Source: JBJMQS01 sp045802605 (lineage in GTDB: Bacteria > Planctomycetota > Planctomycetia > Gemmatales > Gemmataceae). From it: a stretch of DNA of 64,000 bases. Under the pieces are notes generated by a model, which worked only from the letters and a program-made list of their open reading frames with translations, was not told the DNA's origin and searched no databases. The position numbers and the translations under genes were made by a program. The number at the start of each line of letters is the position of its first letter. The first letter of the stretch is position 1. Below are positions 8,468 through 17,279 of the stretch, piece by piece. The stretch is taken from positions 186,001 to 250,000 of the forward strand of contig JBJMQS010000056.1 of assembly GCA_045802605.1 (NCBI GenBank). The letters are read 5' to 3'.

Positions 8468-10663
8468 TTACGCGTGATGGAGGTCGAACCGGTCCAGATT
8501 CATCACCTTGTTCCACGCCGCGACGAAGTCATTCACAAACTTCTTTTGCGAATCTTCGCAGGCGTAGACTTCCGCGAGGGCCCGGAGTTGCGAGTTCGAA
8601 CCGAAGACGAGATCCACGGCCGTGCCAGTCCACTTCACCTTTTCGGTCTTGCGGTCGCGGCCTTCGTAGAGATTGACCGAAGTCTTCTTCCACCCCGTGC
8701 TCATGTCGAGAAGGTTCACGAAGTAGTCATTGATCAATGTTCCGGGCCGCTCGGTCAAGACGCCGAGCTTGGACTGCGCGAAATTAGCGTTGAGCACGCG
8801 CAGGCCGCCGACCAACGCCGTCATCTCGGGACCGGTCAGCGTCAGCATCCGGGCCTTCTCCACCAGCCACTCGGTGGCCGCCTGGTCGTCGCCTTCGCTC
8901 AGATAGTTGCGGAAACCATCGGCCACCGGTTCGAGCACGGCAAACGATTCGACGTCGGTGTTTTCCTGCGTCGCATCGGTGCGGCCCGGTGTGAAGGGCA
9001 CCTGCACATCGTGGCCGGCTTTCTTCGCCGCGGCCTCGACCGCGGCGCAACCGCCGAGCACGATCACATCGGCCAGCGAGACTTTCTTGCCGCCGGAAAG
9101 CGAGGCGTTGAAGTCCTTTTGCACTTTCTCAAGCGCCGACAGTACCTTGGCGAGCTCCCCCGGTTGATTGACTTCCCAATCCTTCTGCGGCGCCAAGCGG
9201 ATGCGTGCCCCATTCGCGCCGCCGCGCTTGTCGGTGCCTCGGAAGCTGGAAGCCGACGCCCATGCGGTCGTCACGAGTTGCGAATTGGTCAGCCCCGACG
9301 CCAGGATCTGCGTCTTCAGTTTCGCGATGTCCTTTTCGTCGATCAGCGGATGATCGACTTTGGGGACGGGGTCTTGCCACAACTGCGGCGGCGGAACCTG
9401 CGGCCCGAGCAACCGAGAGACAGGCCCCATGTCGCGGTGCGTCAGCTTGTACCACGCCTTGGCAAAAGCGTCGGCGAGCAGCTTGGGGTTCTCGTGGAAT
9501 CGTTTGGAAATGGGTCCATAAATCGGGTCCAACTTCAGCGCGAGGTCGGTCGTGAACATGACCGGTGCGTGCTTCTTCTTCGGATCGTGCGCATCGGGCA
9601 CGGTGTCTTTGGCCGATGCGTCGGTGGGGATCCACTGCTGCGCGCCGGCCGGGCTCTTGGTCAACTGCCACTCGTACTTGAACAGGTTCTCGAAGTAGCC
9701 GTTATCCCACTTGATGGGGTTGGAAGTCCAGGCGCCTTCGAGGCCGCTGGTGATCGTGTGCGGGCCTTTGCCGGAGCCGAACCGGTTCACCCAACCGAAA
9801 CCTTGATCTTCGATGCTCGCGGCTTCCGGCTCGGGGCCGCAGTATTCGGCCGCGTTGGCGGCGCCGTGCGCTTTGCCGAACGTGTGGCCGCCGGCAATCA
9901 GCGCGACAGTCTCTTCGTCGTTCATCGCCATGCGGGCGAACGTCTCGCGGATGTGCTCGGCGGCGGCGAGCGGATCAGGGTTGCCGCCGGGGCCTTCCGG
10001 ATTCACATAGATGAGGCCCATCTGCACGGCGCCGAATGGTTTCTGAAGCTGGCGGTCATTGTCGTAACGCGCCGCTCCGAGCCATTCGATCTCGGCACCC
10101 CAGTTGATATCCGACTCGGGCTCCCAAATGTCTTCGCGGCCACCGGCGAAGCCGAACGTTTTGAATCCCATTGACTCCAGGGCACAGTTGCCGGCGAAGA
10201 CCATCAGGTCGGCCCACGAAAGCGAGCGGCCATACTTTTGTTTGACCGGCCAAAGCAACCGCCGAGCCTTATCGAGGCTGGCATTGTCGGGCCAGCTATT
10301 GAGCGGCGCAAAGCGCTGTGCGCCCGAGGCCGCGCCGCCCCGACCATCGGAAACGCGGTAGGTGCCGGCGCTGTGCCAGGCCATGCGAATGAAGAGTGGG
10401 CCGTAGTGGCCGTAGTCGGCCGGCCACCAATCCTGCGACGTCGTCATGACTTTGACGACATCTTTCTTCAGGGCATCGAGGTCAAGCTTCTTGAACTCGT
10501 CGGCGTATTGGTAGTCCTTGCCCATCGGGTTGGACAAGGGAGAGTTTTGGTGAAGGATCTCAAGCTTCAACTGATTGGGCCACCAATCTTGATTGGAGCG
10601 GGCCCTGGGATTCACGTGCTTCGTCGTCCCGTCCACGGCCGGGGGTTTCGTTTCGGTAGACAT
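8468..10663 (-). CDS. katG: Catalase-peroxidase KatG
   Basis: 731 residues, the usual length for bifunctional heme catalase-peroxidases, with both the active N-terminal and the inactive C-terminal peroxidase-like domains. The distal pocket RMAWHSAGTYR gives Arg93, Trp96 and His97. The Tyr of GLIYVNPEGPGG and Trp96 are in place for the Met-Tyr-Trp adduct. The proximal heme His is in GGHTFGKAHG. The start is ATG 10663, with GGAGGAAG directly upstream. No signal peptide, so it acts in the cytoplasm against hydrogen peroxide. It is followed by an intrinsic terminator, and the next upstream genes on the same strand are a DUF3072 protein and zwf. Confidence 0.97.
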   Translation of the reverse strand: MSTETKPPAVDGTTKHVNPRARSNQDWWPNQLKLEILHQNSPLSNPMGKDYQYADEFKKLDLDALKKDVVKVMTTSQDWWPADYGHYGPLFIRMAWHSAGTYRVSDGRGGAASGAQRFAPLNSWPDNASLDKARRLLWPVKQKYGRSLSWADLMVFAGNCALESMGFKTFGFAGGREDIWEPESDINWGAEIEWLGAARYDNDRQLQKPFGAVQMGLIYVNPEGPGGNPDPLAAAEHIRETFARMAMNDEETVALIAGGHTFGKAHGAANAAEYCGPEPEAASIEDQGFGWVNRFGSGKGPHTITSGLEGAWTSNPIKWDNGYFENLFKYEWQLTKSPAGAQQWIPTDASAKDTVPDAHDPKKKHAPVMFTTDLALKLDPIYGPISKRFHENPKLLADAFAKAWYKLTHRDMGPVSRLLGPQVPPPQLWQDPVPKVDHPLIDEKDIAKLKTQILASGLTNSQLVTTAWASASSFRGTDKRGGANGARIRLAPQKDWEVNQPGELAKVLSALEKVQKDFNASLSGGKKVSLADVIVLGGCAAVEAAAKKAGHDVQVPFTPGRTDATQENTDVESFAVLEPVADGFRNYLSEGDDQAATEWLVEKARMLTLTGPEMTALVGGLRVLNANFAQSKLGVLTERPGTLINDYFVNLLDMSTGWKKTSVNLYEGRDRKTEKVKWTGTAVDLVFGSNSQLRALAEVYACEDSQKKFVNDFVAAWNKVMNLDRFDLHHA

Positions 10664-10879
10664 TCTTCCTCCAACGGCTGTTTCGATGTTAGCTCTGTGC
10701 TGGTGCGTCAGCTTGCAAAGGATAAATCTACGCCGGGGCGTTGCGGAGAACAACCGCCACCGTCGGCCGAAGAAATGCATAGCGCAAGCGAACACGCCAC
10801 CGCAACGTCGGTGGCGCGCTCGTGCAGAGACATGGTGCGCACTGGCAGGTTACTGAATCGTTGCCACTGTCAGACGATC

Positions 10880-11089
10880 TCAGCCCCGGCCGGTTTTCTC
10901 TTGCAGCTCGTCAATTTTCTTGGAGGCTTCCGCTTTGGTGAGTTCGTCCTCGACTTTTTCACCGGCCTCGCGTGCCAAGGTGTTGAGATAGGACTCCTGC
11001 GCGGCGGTCTTCGGCTCATCGCCTGTGGTCCACTCATCCGGGTCTTTCGCTGCGGGATTCACCGGAGGCTTCGTATTTTTGGCTGCCAT
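10880..11089 (-). CDS. DUF3072-family small protein
   Basis: 69 residues, very hydrophilic. The core DEPKTAAQESYLNTLAREAG, followed by a helix containing LTKAEASKKIDELQ, is the DUF3072 pattern. Function unknown; these proteins often sit near stress genes. I chose ATG 11089 because GGAGTC lies five bases upstream; longer in-frame starts would read into zwf. The zwf stop is 61 bases upstream, so it is probably in one operon with zwf. Confidence 0.85.
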   Translation of the reverse strand: MAAKNTKPPVNPAAKDPDEWTTGDEPKTAAQESYLNTLAREAGEKVEDELTKAEASKKIDELQEKTGRG

Positions 11090-11150
11090 GGTAGACTCCA
11101 TTTCAATGGGGATTGCTGAATAAATGTTCAGCAAAGAGTGTGCCGCGAGA

Positions 11151-12728
11151 TCAGTTGCGCCAGCCGCCGAAGCGGCTATCCATGAGGCGATCGGCGCCGG
11201 CGGGACCCCAGGTGCCGGCCGCGTAATTCGGAAACTCCGGCGGCGGCGAGCTTTGCCAGGCGTCCAGAATTGGCGTGACGAATTGCCAGGCGGCTTCGAG
11301 CTCATCGGATCGCATGAACAGTGTTGCGTCACCGCGCAACACGTCGAGCAACAGTCGTTCATACGCTTCCGGCAGTTGGGTGTGCTGGAACTCGTCGTAA
11401 TTGAACTCAAAACGCACTGGGTGCAAATCCAATTGCATGCCGGGCCGTTTGGCCGAGAACGAAAGGCTGATCCCTTCGTTAGGTTGGATGCGAAACACGA
11501 GCACGCTGGGCAGTGCCTCGCGCAAATCGCAGACGTCGCCCGTGCATTCGACCGTGCGGAACAATTGCAATGGCGGCAGCTTGAACCTCACAGCAATCTC
11601 GGTCGCCCGCACCGGCAGGCGTTTGCCGGTGCGCAGGAAAAAAGGCACGCCCGCCCAACGCCAACTTTCCACGGAGGTTCGCAAGGCGACAAAGGTCTCA
11701 GTGCTCGACGCGGGATCGACGCCATCTTCACTGCGGAAGCCTCGGGCTGGCTTGCCATCAACGGTTCCGGGGCCGTATTGGCCGCGAACGACGTGCTTGG
11801 CAACGCTATCTTTGTCAAGCGGTGTCAGGCTGCGCAAGACTTTCAATTTCGCATCGCTGATGTCGCCCGATTTCAGCGTGGCCGGCGGATCCATGGCGAT
11901 GAGCGCCACCAACTGGAGCATGTGATTTTGCACCACGTCGCGCAATGCACCCGCGTGATCGTAAAACGCACCGCGCTTGCCTTCCATACCCACTGTCTCG
12001 GCCACTGTGATCTGCACGTGATCGACCAATTCCCGGCTGAAGTGCGGCTCGAAGATCGAGTTGCCGAACCGGAAAGCCATCAAGTTCTGCACGGTCTCTT
12101 TGCCGAGGTAATGATCGATGCGATAAATTTGTTCGGGCCGAAGACTTCGCAACAGATCGCGGTCGAGGGCGACTGCACTGTTCAGATCGTGGCCAAATGG
12201 CTTCTCGATGACCACGCGGCCCCACGGCTTGTCTTCGTCACGAGAGATGAGACGCACCACGGCGAGCCCATCGACGATCGGACGGAAAAACTCGGGGTCC
12301 GTTGCGGCGTAGAAGAGACGATTGCCAGGCAGGTTGAGTTCCTTCTCAATGGCGGCCACGCGATCGGCGAGATTCTGCATCCCGGCTTGCGCTGTGACGT
12401 CGGCCGATTGATAAAAGATGTGCGGAAGGAAGGAATCAATGACCTCGACTCGTACGCTGGATTTGAACTCCGCCAGATCGCGCTTCACTTCCTCGCGAAA
12501 CGCGGCGTCGGTTTTCTCGCGGCGGCCGTTGCCCACGATCGCAAACTTCTTCGGCAGGTAATTCGCCTGCCACAGGCTGAGCATGGCCGGGAACAACTTG
12601 CGGCCCGCGAGGTCGCCGGTCGCTCCGAAGAGGACCAGCGTAAATGGCTCCGGCAACTTCAGCCGCGAGACGGCCGGCGACATTTCCGTGGTTGGATGTT
12701 CAGGATGTACGACGGTGGCATTCGACAT
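11151..12728 (-). CDS. zwf: Glucose-6-phosphate 1-dehydrogenase
   Basis: 525 residues, near the family norm. It oxidises glucose-6-phosphate to 6-phosphogluconolactone and makes NADPH in the cytoplasm. The N-terminal dinucleotide fold has GATGDLAGRK (about 35-44). The substrate and catalytic segments EKPFGHD (175-181) and RIDHYLGKE (203-211, with the catalytic-site Asp-His) are intact, and the C-terminal domain is complete. Starts at 12728 or 12743 are both possible; I took 12728 because GAGG is better spaced. NADPH supply fits the redox genes on both sides (katG downstream, the TrxR-like fusion divergent). Confidence 0.95.
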   Translation of the reverse strand: MSNATVVHPEHPTTEMSPAVSRLKLPEPFTLVLFGATGDLAGRKLFPAMLSLWQANYLPKKFAIVGNGRREKTDAAFREEVKRDLAEFKSSVRVEVIDSFLPHIFYQSADVTAQAGMQNLADRVAAIEKELNLPGNRLFYAATDPEFFRPIVDGLAVVRLISRDEDKPWGRVVIEKPFGHDLNSAVALDRDLLRSLRPEQIYRIDHYLGKETVQNLMAFRFGNSIFEPHFSRELVDHVQITVAETVGMEGKRGAFYDHAGALRDVVQNHMLQLVALIAMDPPATLKSGDISDAKLKVLRSLTPLDKDSVAKHVVRGQYGPGTVDGKPARGFRSEDGVDPASSTETFVALRTSVESWRWAGVPFFLRTGKRLPVRATEIAVRFKLPPLQLFRTVECTGDVCDLREALPSVLVFRIQPNEGISLSFSAKRPGMQLDLHPVRFEFNYDEFQHTQLPEAYERLLLDVLRGDATLFMRSDELEAAWQFVTPILDAWQSSPPPEFPNYAAGTWGPAGADRLMDSRFGGWRN

Positions 12729-12810
12729 TGGCTTCGTCCTCATGCCCCTTTCTATTCCGAGCCACTATGATGAGCGCGAGGCCCCTTCTTTTCTCTATGA
12801 AGGAGCGCAA

Positions 12811-13104
12811 ATGAACGCCTGTACGCACGCCGACGGATTGCGGCCTAAAGCGCCGCGAACACCGGAGGGCTGTGAAGAATGTTTGAAGACCGGCAGCGAC
12901 TGGGTGCACCTACGGCTGTGTCTGGAATGCGGGCACGTCGGCTGCTGCGATAGCTCGCCGAACCGCCACGCGACCAAGCACTTTCATGCCACAACTCATC
13001 CGGTTGTTGCGTCGTTCGAGCCGGGCGAGCGCTGGGCGTGGTGCTATCTGGATGAAACCGATTTGCCGGTGCCCGCCGCTGCCGAACAATTCTTGCGCGA
13101 TTGA
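12811..13104 (+). CDS. UBP-type zinc finger protein
   Basis: 97 residues, essentially one ZnF-UBP module. The zinc ligands are visible in order: Cys/His pair (CTHAD), CEEC, CLECGHVGCC, then HATKHFHATTHPV. The module is related to the ubiquitin C-terminus-binding finger of eukaryotic deubiquitinases; bacteria lack ubiquitin, so the bacterial partner is unknown. ATG 12811 has AAGGAG at good spacing; longer upstream frames overlap zwf in antisense. The next gene begins 17 bases after its stop, so it is translated with the cNMP/TrxR-like protein. I recall this two-gene pairing in other bacteria, but that should be checked. Confidence 0.88.
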   Translation: MNACTHADGLRPKAPRTPEGCEECLKTGSDWVHLRLCLECGHVGCCDSSPNRHATKHFHATTHPVVASFEPGERWAWCYLDETDLPVPAAAEQFLRD

Positions 13105-13121
13105 CCGAGGAGACTGACACC

Positions 13122-14780
13122 ATGGCGGAGCATGAGGCACACTCGATAGCCTTTCCCACGCTCGATGAGAAATGCGTGGTCGATCTGGGCCACTGCACGC
13201 TTACGGCGCGGAAGAAATTCCGCGATGGCGAAGCACTGTTTCGTGCCGGCGATCGCGAAGCTAAGTTCTTTGTCGTCATCTCCGGGCAGGTCGAAATCTT
13301 GGACGAGACCGGCAACGCGCCGCAGCGTGTCACGATCCACGGCCCAGGACAATTCACCGGCGACGTCTCGCAGATCACAGGCCGGCCGGCGATTGTTAGC
13401 GGGTATGCTCGCGGCGACACCGAAGTGTATGAAGTGTCGCAGCCCGCGCTGCGGCAATTGCTCAATGCCCACCCGGAGCTCGCCGACGTGATCTTCCAGG
13501 CCTTCATCGCGCGGCGGGAATTGTTGCGCGCTTCCAACGATTCCAATCACTTCACCGGCCTTCGGGTCGTCGGGCCGCACTCGTCAGCCGATACTTTTCG
13601 GGTGCGTGATTTCCTTTCGCGAAACAACATTCTGTTCACCTGGCTCGACACCGAGTCGGATCCGCAACTCGCCGACCTCTTGCACCAGTTTGCGCTGACC
13701 GAGGCCGACACGCCCGTGGTGCTGTTTGGCCAGCAACTCGTGCTACGCAACCCTACCAACCGCGAGCTTGCGGACAGGATAGGCCTGCGACGCAAGCTTG
13801 AGCCGAAGGTTTACGACCTAGTGATCGTGGGCGGCGGGCCTGCCGGGTTGGCGGCCGCGGTGTATGGAGCGAGTGAAGGTCTCAGCACCGTGGTCTTGGA
13901 ACGGCTCGCGCCGGGCGGCCAAGCTGGGCGGAGCATGCGCATCGAAAACTATCTCGGCTTCCCACTCGGTATCACTGGCCGCGAGCTGGCCGACCGTGCT
14001 GTCTTGCAGGCGAGCAAATTCGGCGCGATGTTGCCGATCGGCAGTCAAGTCGTTCGTCTTTCATTTGAGACCGGCCTGCCGGTGCTTCGAATCGACGACG
14101 ATGAAACCATTTCCGCCAAATGCGTGCTGATCGCCACCGGCGCGGATTATCGTGTGCTCGCGATTGATGGTTGCGATCGGCTGCAAGGCCGCGGCGTGTA
14201 TTACGCGGCGACGCCCATCGAAGCGCAAGTGTGCCAGGGCGCAGAGGTGGTTGTGGTCGGCGGGGGCAATTCGGCCGGGCAGGCCGCCGTGTATCTGGCT
14301 AGCCAAGCGCGCAAGGTTTATCTGGTCATCCGTGGCGACGACCTGGCGAAGAACATGTCCAGCTATCTCGCCACTCGCGTGGAACAAACGCCGAACATCG
14401 AAGTTTTGCGCAACACTGAGGTGCAGCGGTTGGAAGGCGACTCTGCGCTCGGAGCGGTCGAGTTGCGGAATAACAAGACGGGCGAGGTGCGGACGATCAA
14501 CGGTCCGGCCCTGTTCAGCTTCATCGGCGCAGTGCCGCGTACGGAGTGGTTGCCTCCGGAAATCCAAACCGACCACAAGGAATTCGTCGTGACCGGGCCG
14601 GCCGTCGCCAAGTCGGGAGCCTGGACGAGCAAACGGCCGCCCTTCTTTTTGGAAACGAGTTGGCCAGGCGTATTCGCGGCCGGCGACGTGCGCGCCGGTT
14701 CAGTCAAGCGGGTGGCCTCGGCCGTGGGCGAAGGCTCGATGGCCGTGCAATTCGTGCATGAACATTTGAAGGACATCTGA
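13122..14780 (+). CDS. cNMP-binding/thioredoxin-reductase-like FAD oxidoreductase fusion
   Basis: 552 residues from ATG 13122 (GAGGAGA upstream). Residues about 10-130 form a Crp-type cyclic-nucleotide-binding beta-roll. Residues about 145-220 look like a thioredoxin/glutaredoxin-like fold (LRVVGPHSSADTFRVRDFL, ending in a DTPVVLF strand). The rest is a TrxB-like module: FAD GGGPAGLAAAVYGA, NADPH GGGNSAGQAAVYLA and a final FAD motif AAGDVRAGSVKRVASAVGEG. At the place of the redox CATC of thioredoxin reductases it reads YAATPIEA, so it has no active-site disulfide and probably reduces some other acceptor. It is likely controlled allosterically by a nucleotide or small ligand. It pairs with the UBP zinc finger upstream and is followed by a desaturase. 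Confidence 0.9.
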   Translation: MAEHEAHSIAFPTLDEKCVVDLGHCTLTARKKFRDGEALFRAGDREAKFFVVISGQVEILDETGNAPQRVTIHGPGQFTGDVSQITGRPAIVSGYARGDTEVYEVSQPALRQLLNAHPELADVIFQAFIARRELLRASNDSNHFTGLRVVGPHSSADTFRVRDFLSRNNILFTWLDTESDPQLADLLHQFALTEADTPVVLFGQQLVLRNPTNRELADRIGLRRKLEPKVYDLVIVGGGPAGLAAAVYGASEGLSTVVLERLAPGGQAGRSMRIENYLGFPLGITGRELADRAVLQASKFGAMLPIGSQVVRLSFETGLPVLRIDDDETISAKCVLIATGADYRVLAIDGCDRLQGRGVYYAATPIEAQVCQGAEVVVVGGGNSAGQAAVYLASQARKVYLVIRGDDLAKNMSSYLATRVEQTPNIEVLRNTEVQRLEGDSALGAVELRNNKTGEVRTINGPALFSFIGAVPRTEWLPPEIQTDHKEFVVTGPAVAKSGAWTSKRPPFFLETSWPGVFAAGDVRAGSVKRVASAVGEGSMAVQFVHEHLKDI

Positions 14781-14832
14781 TTTTGTTCCTGGCTCGTTGC
14801 ACTTTCGGCCGAGTGACGGTTACTCATGCGCC

Positions 14833-15642
14833 ATGGAACAGCCCCGCCACGATCTGCCAACTCTTGCCGAACTCGGGCCGGATCTGACCCGAATCTCGCC
14901 GATGCAGAAGTGCGTGACCATTGCTTTGCCGTTTCTCGCCGTGGCAGCCTATGGTCTTTTCGCCGCGCTCGGGTGCTGGCCACTTGCAATTGGCTGCATC
15001 GGCGTGTTCGCCTTCGTCAGCTATGGCTCAACCTCGCACGACCTGGTGCACAACAACCTCGGGCTGTCACGCCGGTTGAATCAAGCGCTACTGTCAGTGA
15101 TCGAGTTATTGGGCCTGCGCAGCGGTCATGCCTATCGGCTCGCCCATCTGCACCATCATCGCGCGTTCCCAAATGACGATGACGTGGAAGCCGCGGCGGC
15201 CCGTGCCTCATTACTCGGAGCGCTGCTCGATGGAACGACTCGACAATTTCGCATCTGGTTATGGGCGTTGCAGCGCTCTGGGCCCGACCGGCTCGCGATT
15301 CTCGCCGAGGGCCTGGGCTGCGTCGCGATTGCTGGGGCCGCCATTATCTCTTGGGCAATTACTCCGGCTCCGCTGGTTTGGGTGATCCTCGTCGTCTTGG
15401 GAAGCTGGACCTTCCCACTACTCACGGTGTACTTGCCTCACGACGCGGCCGGGCCGGACGAGTTGCATCGCTCCCTGCGATTCCGCGGCAAAGTGACGGA
15501 CTTCATCTTCCGTAGCCACTTCTATCACCTGGAGCACCACCTCTACCCCAAAGTGCCTCACCACCATTGGCGGGAGTTGGCCGAGCGGCTCGATCCGTTT
15601 CTTGACCGCGCCGGCATAAAACCGGTCATTTGGGGAATCTGA
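14833..15642 (+). CDS. Fatty acid desaturase-family di-iron membrane protein
   Basis: 269 residues from ATG 14833. Three histidine boxes of the membrane desaturase/hydroxylase superfamily are present: HDLVHNN, HLHHH and HLEHH, together with hydrophobic helices near 35-75, 95-110, 160-180 and 185-200. Family members desaturate acyl chains or hydroxylate carotenoids. The HDxxH-N first box and short length suit either, so I do not name the substrate. It lies 52 bases after the TrxR-like fusion on the same strand, which could supply reducing equivalents; that link is inference. Confidence 0.85.
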   Translation: MEQPRHDLPTLAELGPDLTRISPMQKCVTIALPFLAVAAYGLFAALGCWPLAIGCIGVFAFVSYGSTSHDLVHNNLGLSRRLNQALLSVIELLGLRSGHAYRLAHLHHHRAFPNDDDVEAAAARASLLGALLDGTTRQFRIWLWALQRSGPDRLAILAEGLGCVAIAGAAIISWAITPAPLVWVILVVLGSWTFPLLTVYLPHDAAGPDELHRSLRFRGKVTDFIFRSHFYHLEHHLYPKVPHHHWRELAERLDPFLDRAGIKPVIWGI

Positions 15643-15697
15643 CCGCGCGTCCCCCATTCCCTATTTCGCCTCCACGTGCAAAACTGGTGTTGACAGA

Positions 15698-15746
15698 AAT
15701 CTCCGCGCCGGGCATCGTTCCGCCCGCGACGGGGGAGATTTCGCGA
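15698..15746 (+). promoter_or_regulatory. Hairpin in leader of the coiled-coil gene
   Basis: AAATCTCC near 15699 and its complement GGAGATTT near 15734-15741 can form a stem enclosing a GC-rich inner region. A TTGACA hexamer precedes it at about 15692. It could end the desaturase transcript or regulate the next gene; no T run follows, so a simple terminator is less likely. Confidence 0.3.
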
Positions 15747-15792
15747 TAGGGGGCGGCGCCCACTCAGGGTGAACGCCGGGAGGTGTCCCGAC

Positions 15793-16653
15793 ATGACCGC
15801 GTTCGGCAAGATTCTGATCTTCCTGAACCTTGTGTTCGCAATGGTGACCGCCGGTCTAATCGGGATGGTTTATCTCACCCGAACCAACTGGAAGTCGTCT
15901 TTCGACCGAGTGCAGGCCGCGGCCCAAGCCGCTGACGCCAGTTACAAACAATTACTCTCCGACAAAGACGCTGCGGTCGCCTCCGAAATTGGACGCCGCA
16001 ATACCGCGATCAAAGAGCGCGACGAACTCGCCAAAAAGCTCGATACCGAAACCGCAGAAATTGGCCGGCTGCAAGCGCAGCTCGCGGCCACCCAGCGGAC
16101 CAATGATAAAGACACGACCAACGTCGCGACCGTGACCGCCGAGCTCGAAAAGCGCAAAGCTGAAGTCGCGCAGATCCGCGATCAGCTCACGGACCGCGAT
16201 ACACGCATTCGCAATCTCGAAGGTCAGCTCACCGTCACTCGTGGCGAAGCCGTGACCAACAAACTCAGTCTCGATTCGCTCAAAGAGCGATACCAGGTAT
16301 TGCTGACGCAGAACGAGGAACAAGCCAAGCAGATCGCTCGTGGTGCCGGCACCGGCATTGGCACAACTTCCACCAAGCCCAGCGACAAGGGACCGCCGCC
16401 CGAACAGGTTCGCGGCACGGTCAAAGCCGTCGATGGTAATCTCGCGACCATCTCCATCGGCACCGACGCCGGTGTGAACAAGGATCACGTGCTGTATCTG
16501 TTCCGCCTGGCACCGACGCCCGAGTATCTCGGCAAACTGACGATTCTCTCGGCCACGCCGTTCGAGGCCGTGGGCCGGATTGAGCCCGCCCAGCGCCGCA
16601 GCGTGGTGAAACCGGGCGACGAAGTGGCCAGCCGCATCGCGGGCCTGAAATAG
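15793..16653 (+). CDS. Membrane-anchored coiled-coil protein
   Basis: 286 residues from ATG 15793, preceded by GGGAGGT. One N-terminal transmembrane helix (ILIFLNLVFAMVTAGLIGMV) is followed by about 150 residues of heptad-rich coiled coil with alternating charge, then a compact C-terminal domain starting near PPPEQVRGTVKAVDGNLATI that looks beta-rich. This architecture is common in planctomycete envelope proteins of unknown role. A small single-TM gene follows ten bases after its stop, so the two form an operon and may work together in the envelope. Confidence 0.8.
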   Translation: MTAFGKILIFLNLVFAMVTAGLIGMVYLTRTNWKSSFDRVQAAAQAADASYKQLLSDKDAAVASEIGRRNTAIKERDELAKKLDTETAEIGRLQAQLAATQRTNDKDTTNVATVTAELEKRKAEVAQIRDQLTDRDTRIRNLEGQLTVTRGEAVTNKLSLDSLKERYQVLLTQNEEQAKQIARGAGTGIGTTSTKPSDKGPPPEQVRGTVKAVDGNLATISIGTDAGVNKDHVLYLFRLAPTPEYLGKLTILSATPFEAVGRIEPAQRRSVVKPGDEVASRIAGLK

Positions 16654-16663
16654 GAGAAGTGCA

Positions 16664-17005
16664 ATGGCACGGACTCGTAGCCAATTCGACGCCCCAGCCG
16701 TGAGCCGGCCCAGCAGCGATGCCTATACCGGCCTCTTGGCGTTGTCACTGCTCGCGATGATTGCCAGTTGCGTGATTCTGTATTTGGACTACGCGCAATA
16801 TGGCACTCAGAAAGCACCGGCCGTCAACGTGCCGCAGCCCGCGCCGAAGACGCCGGCGATCCAGCAGGGCAACGTGAGCAACGTACCGAATTCGGAAATC
16901 ATTCCGGTCGTCGCCATTGAAGTCGCCCCGCCTGTGCCCGTGCCGGTCGCCGCGCCGAGCCTGTTGCCGGCCGCTGCCGATGGCCCAGCGCTGCCAAATA
17001 ACTAA
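16664..17005 (+). CDS. Small single-TM Pro/Ala-rich protein
   Basis: 113 residues from ATG 16664 with AGGAG upstream. One TM helix at about 22-42 (TGLLALSLLAMIASCVILYL) is followed by a long Pro/Ala/Val-rich, probably unstructured, outer part. Partner of the coiled-coil protein before it. No family or enzymatic role is visible. Confidence 0.75.
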   Translation: MARTRSQFDAPAVSRPSSDAYTGLLALSLLAMIASCVILYLDYAQYGTQKAPAVNVPQPAPKTPAIQQGNVSNVPNSEIIPVVAIEVAPPVPVPVAAPSLLPAAADGPALPNN

Positions 17006-17103
17006 TTGTGTTGGTCGGTTTGGTACGTCATTGCGGAGGCTTGGGCTTTCGCATTTCGTGGCCGGCGCAGAAGGTTTCAGATTTCGTGGCACACTCTGAG
17101 GCG

Positions 17104-17228
17104 TGCATTTCGTGGCCGGGTCTGAGGTCGCCTGTGGGGACCGAAGGCCCGGTGAAGTGGCAAGCGCTTGCGGGTTCAACCGGGCCTTCGGTCGCCACAG
17201 GCGACCTCAGACCCGGCCACGAAGTGCA
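17104..17228. repeat. Palindromic element, family III, copy 1
   Basis: Two arms of 50 bases (17104-17153 and 17179-17228) are complementary with two mismatches, around a 25-base loop. The conserved end is TTTCGTGGCCGGGTCTGAGG. Two extra copies of the end motif TTTCGTGGC occur just before it (17054-17062 and 17082-17090), as if partial elements were stacked. It lies between a small membrane protein and the DUF1573 gene. A second copy is inside actB. Confidence 0.95.
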
Positions 17229-17279
17229 AGAAATCACGAAATGCAAGACATTTAACGGTCCAGCAAATCACAACTCAAA

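Noticed and set aside
8342..10174. 610-residue open frame on the plus strand
   Set aside because: It is the antisense shadow of katG: Arg/Gly/Val-rich, without domains or a ribosome-binding site, while the minus strand encodes every KatG motif.
11124..12770. 548-residue open frame on the plus strand
   Set aside because: Antisense shadow of zwf, created by G/C-rich third positions; no recognisable product.
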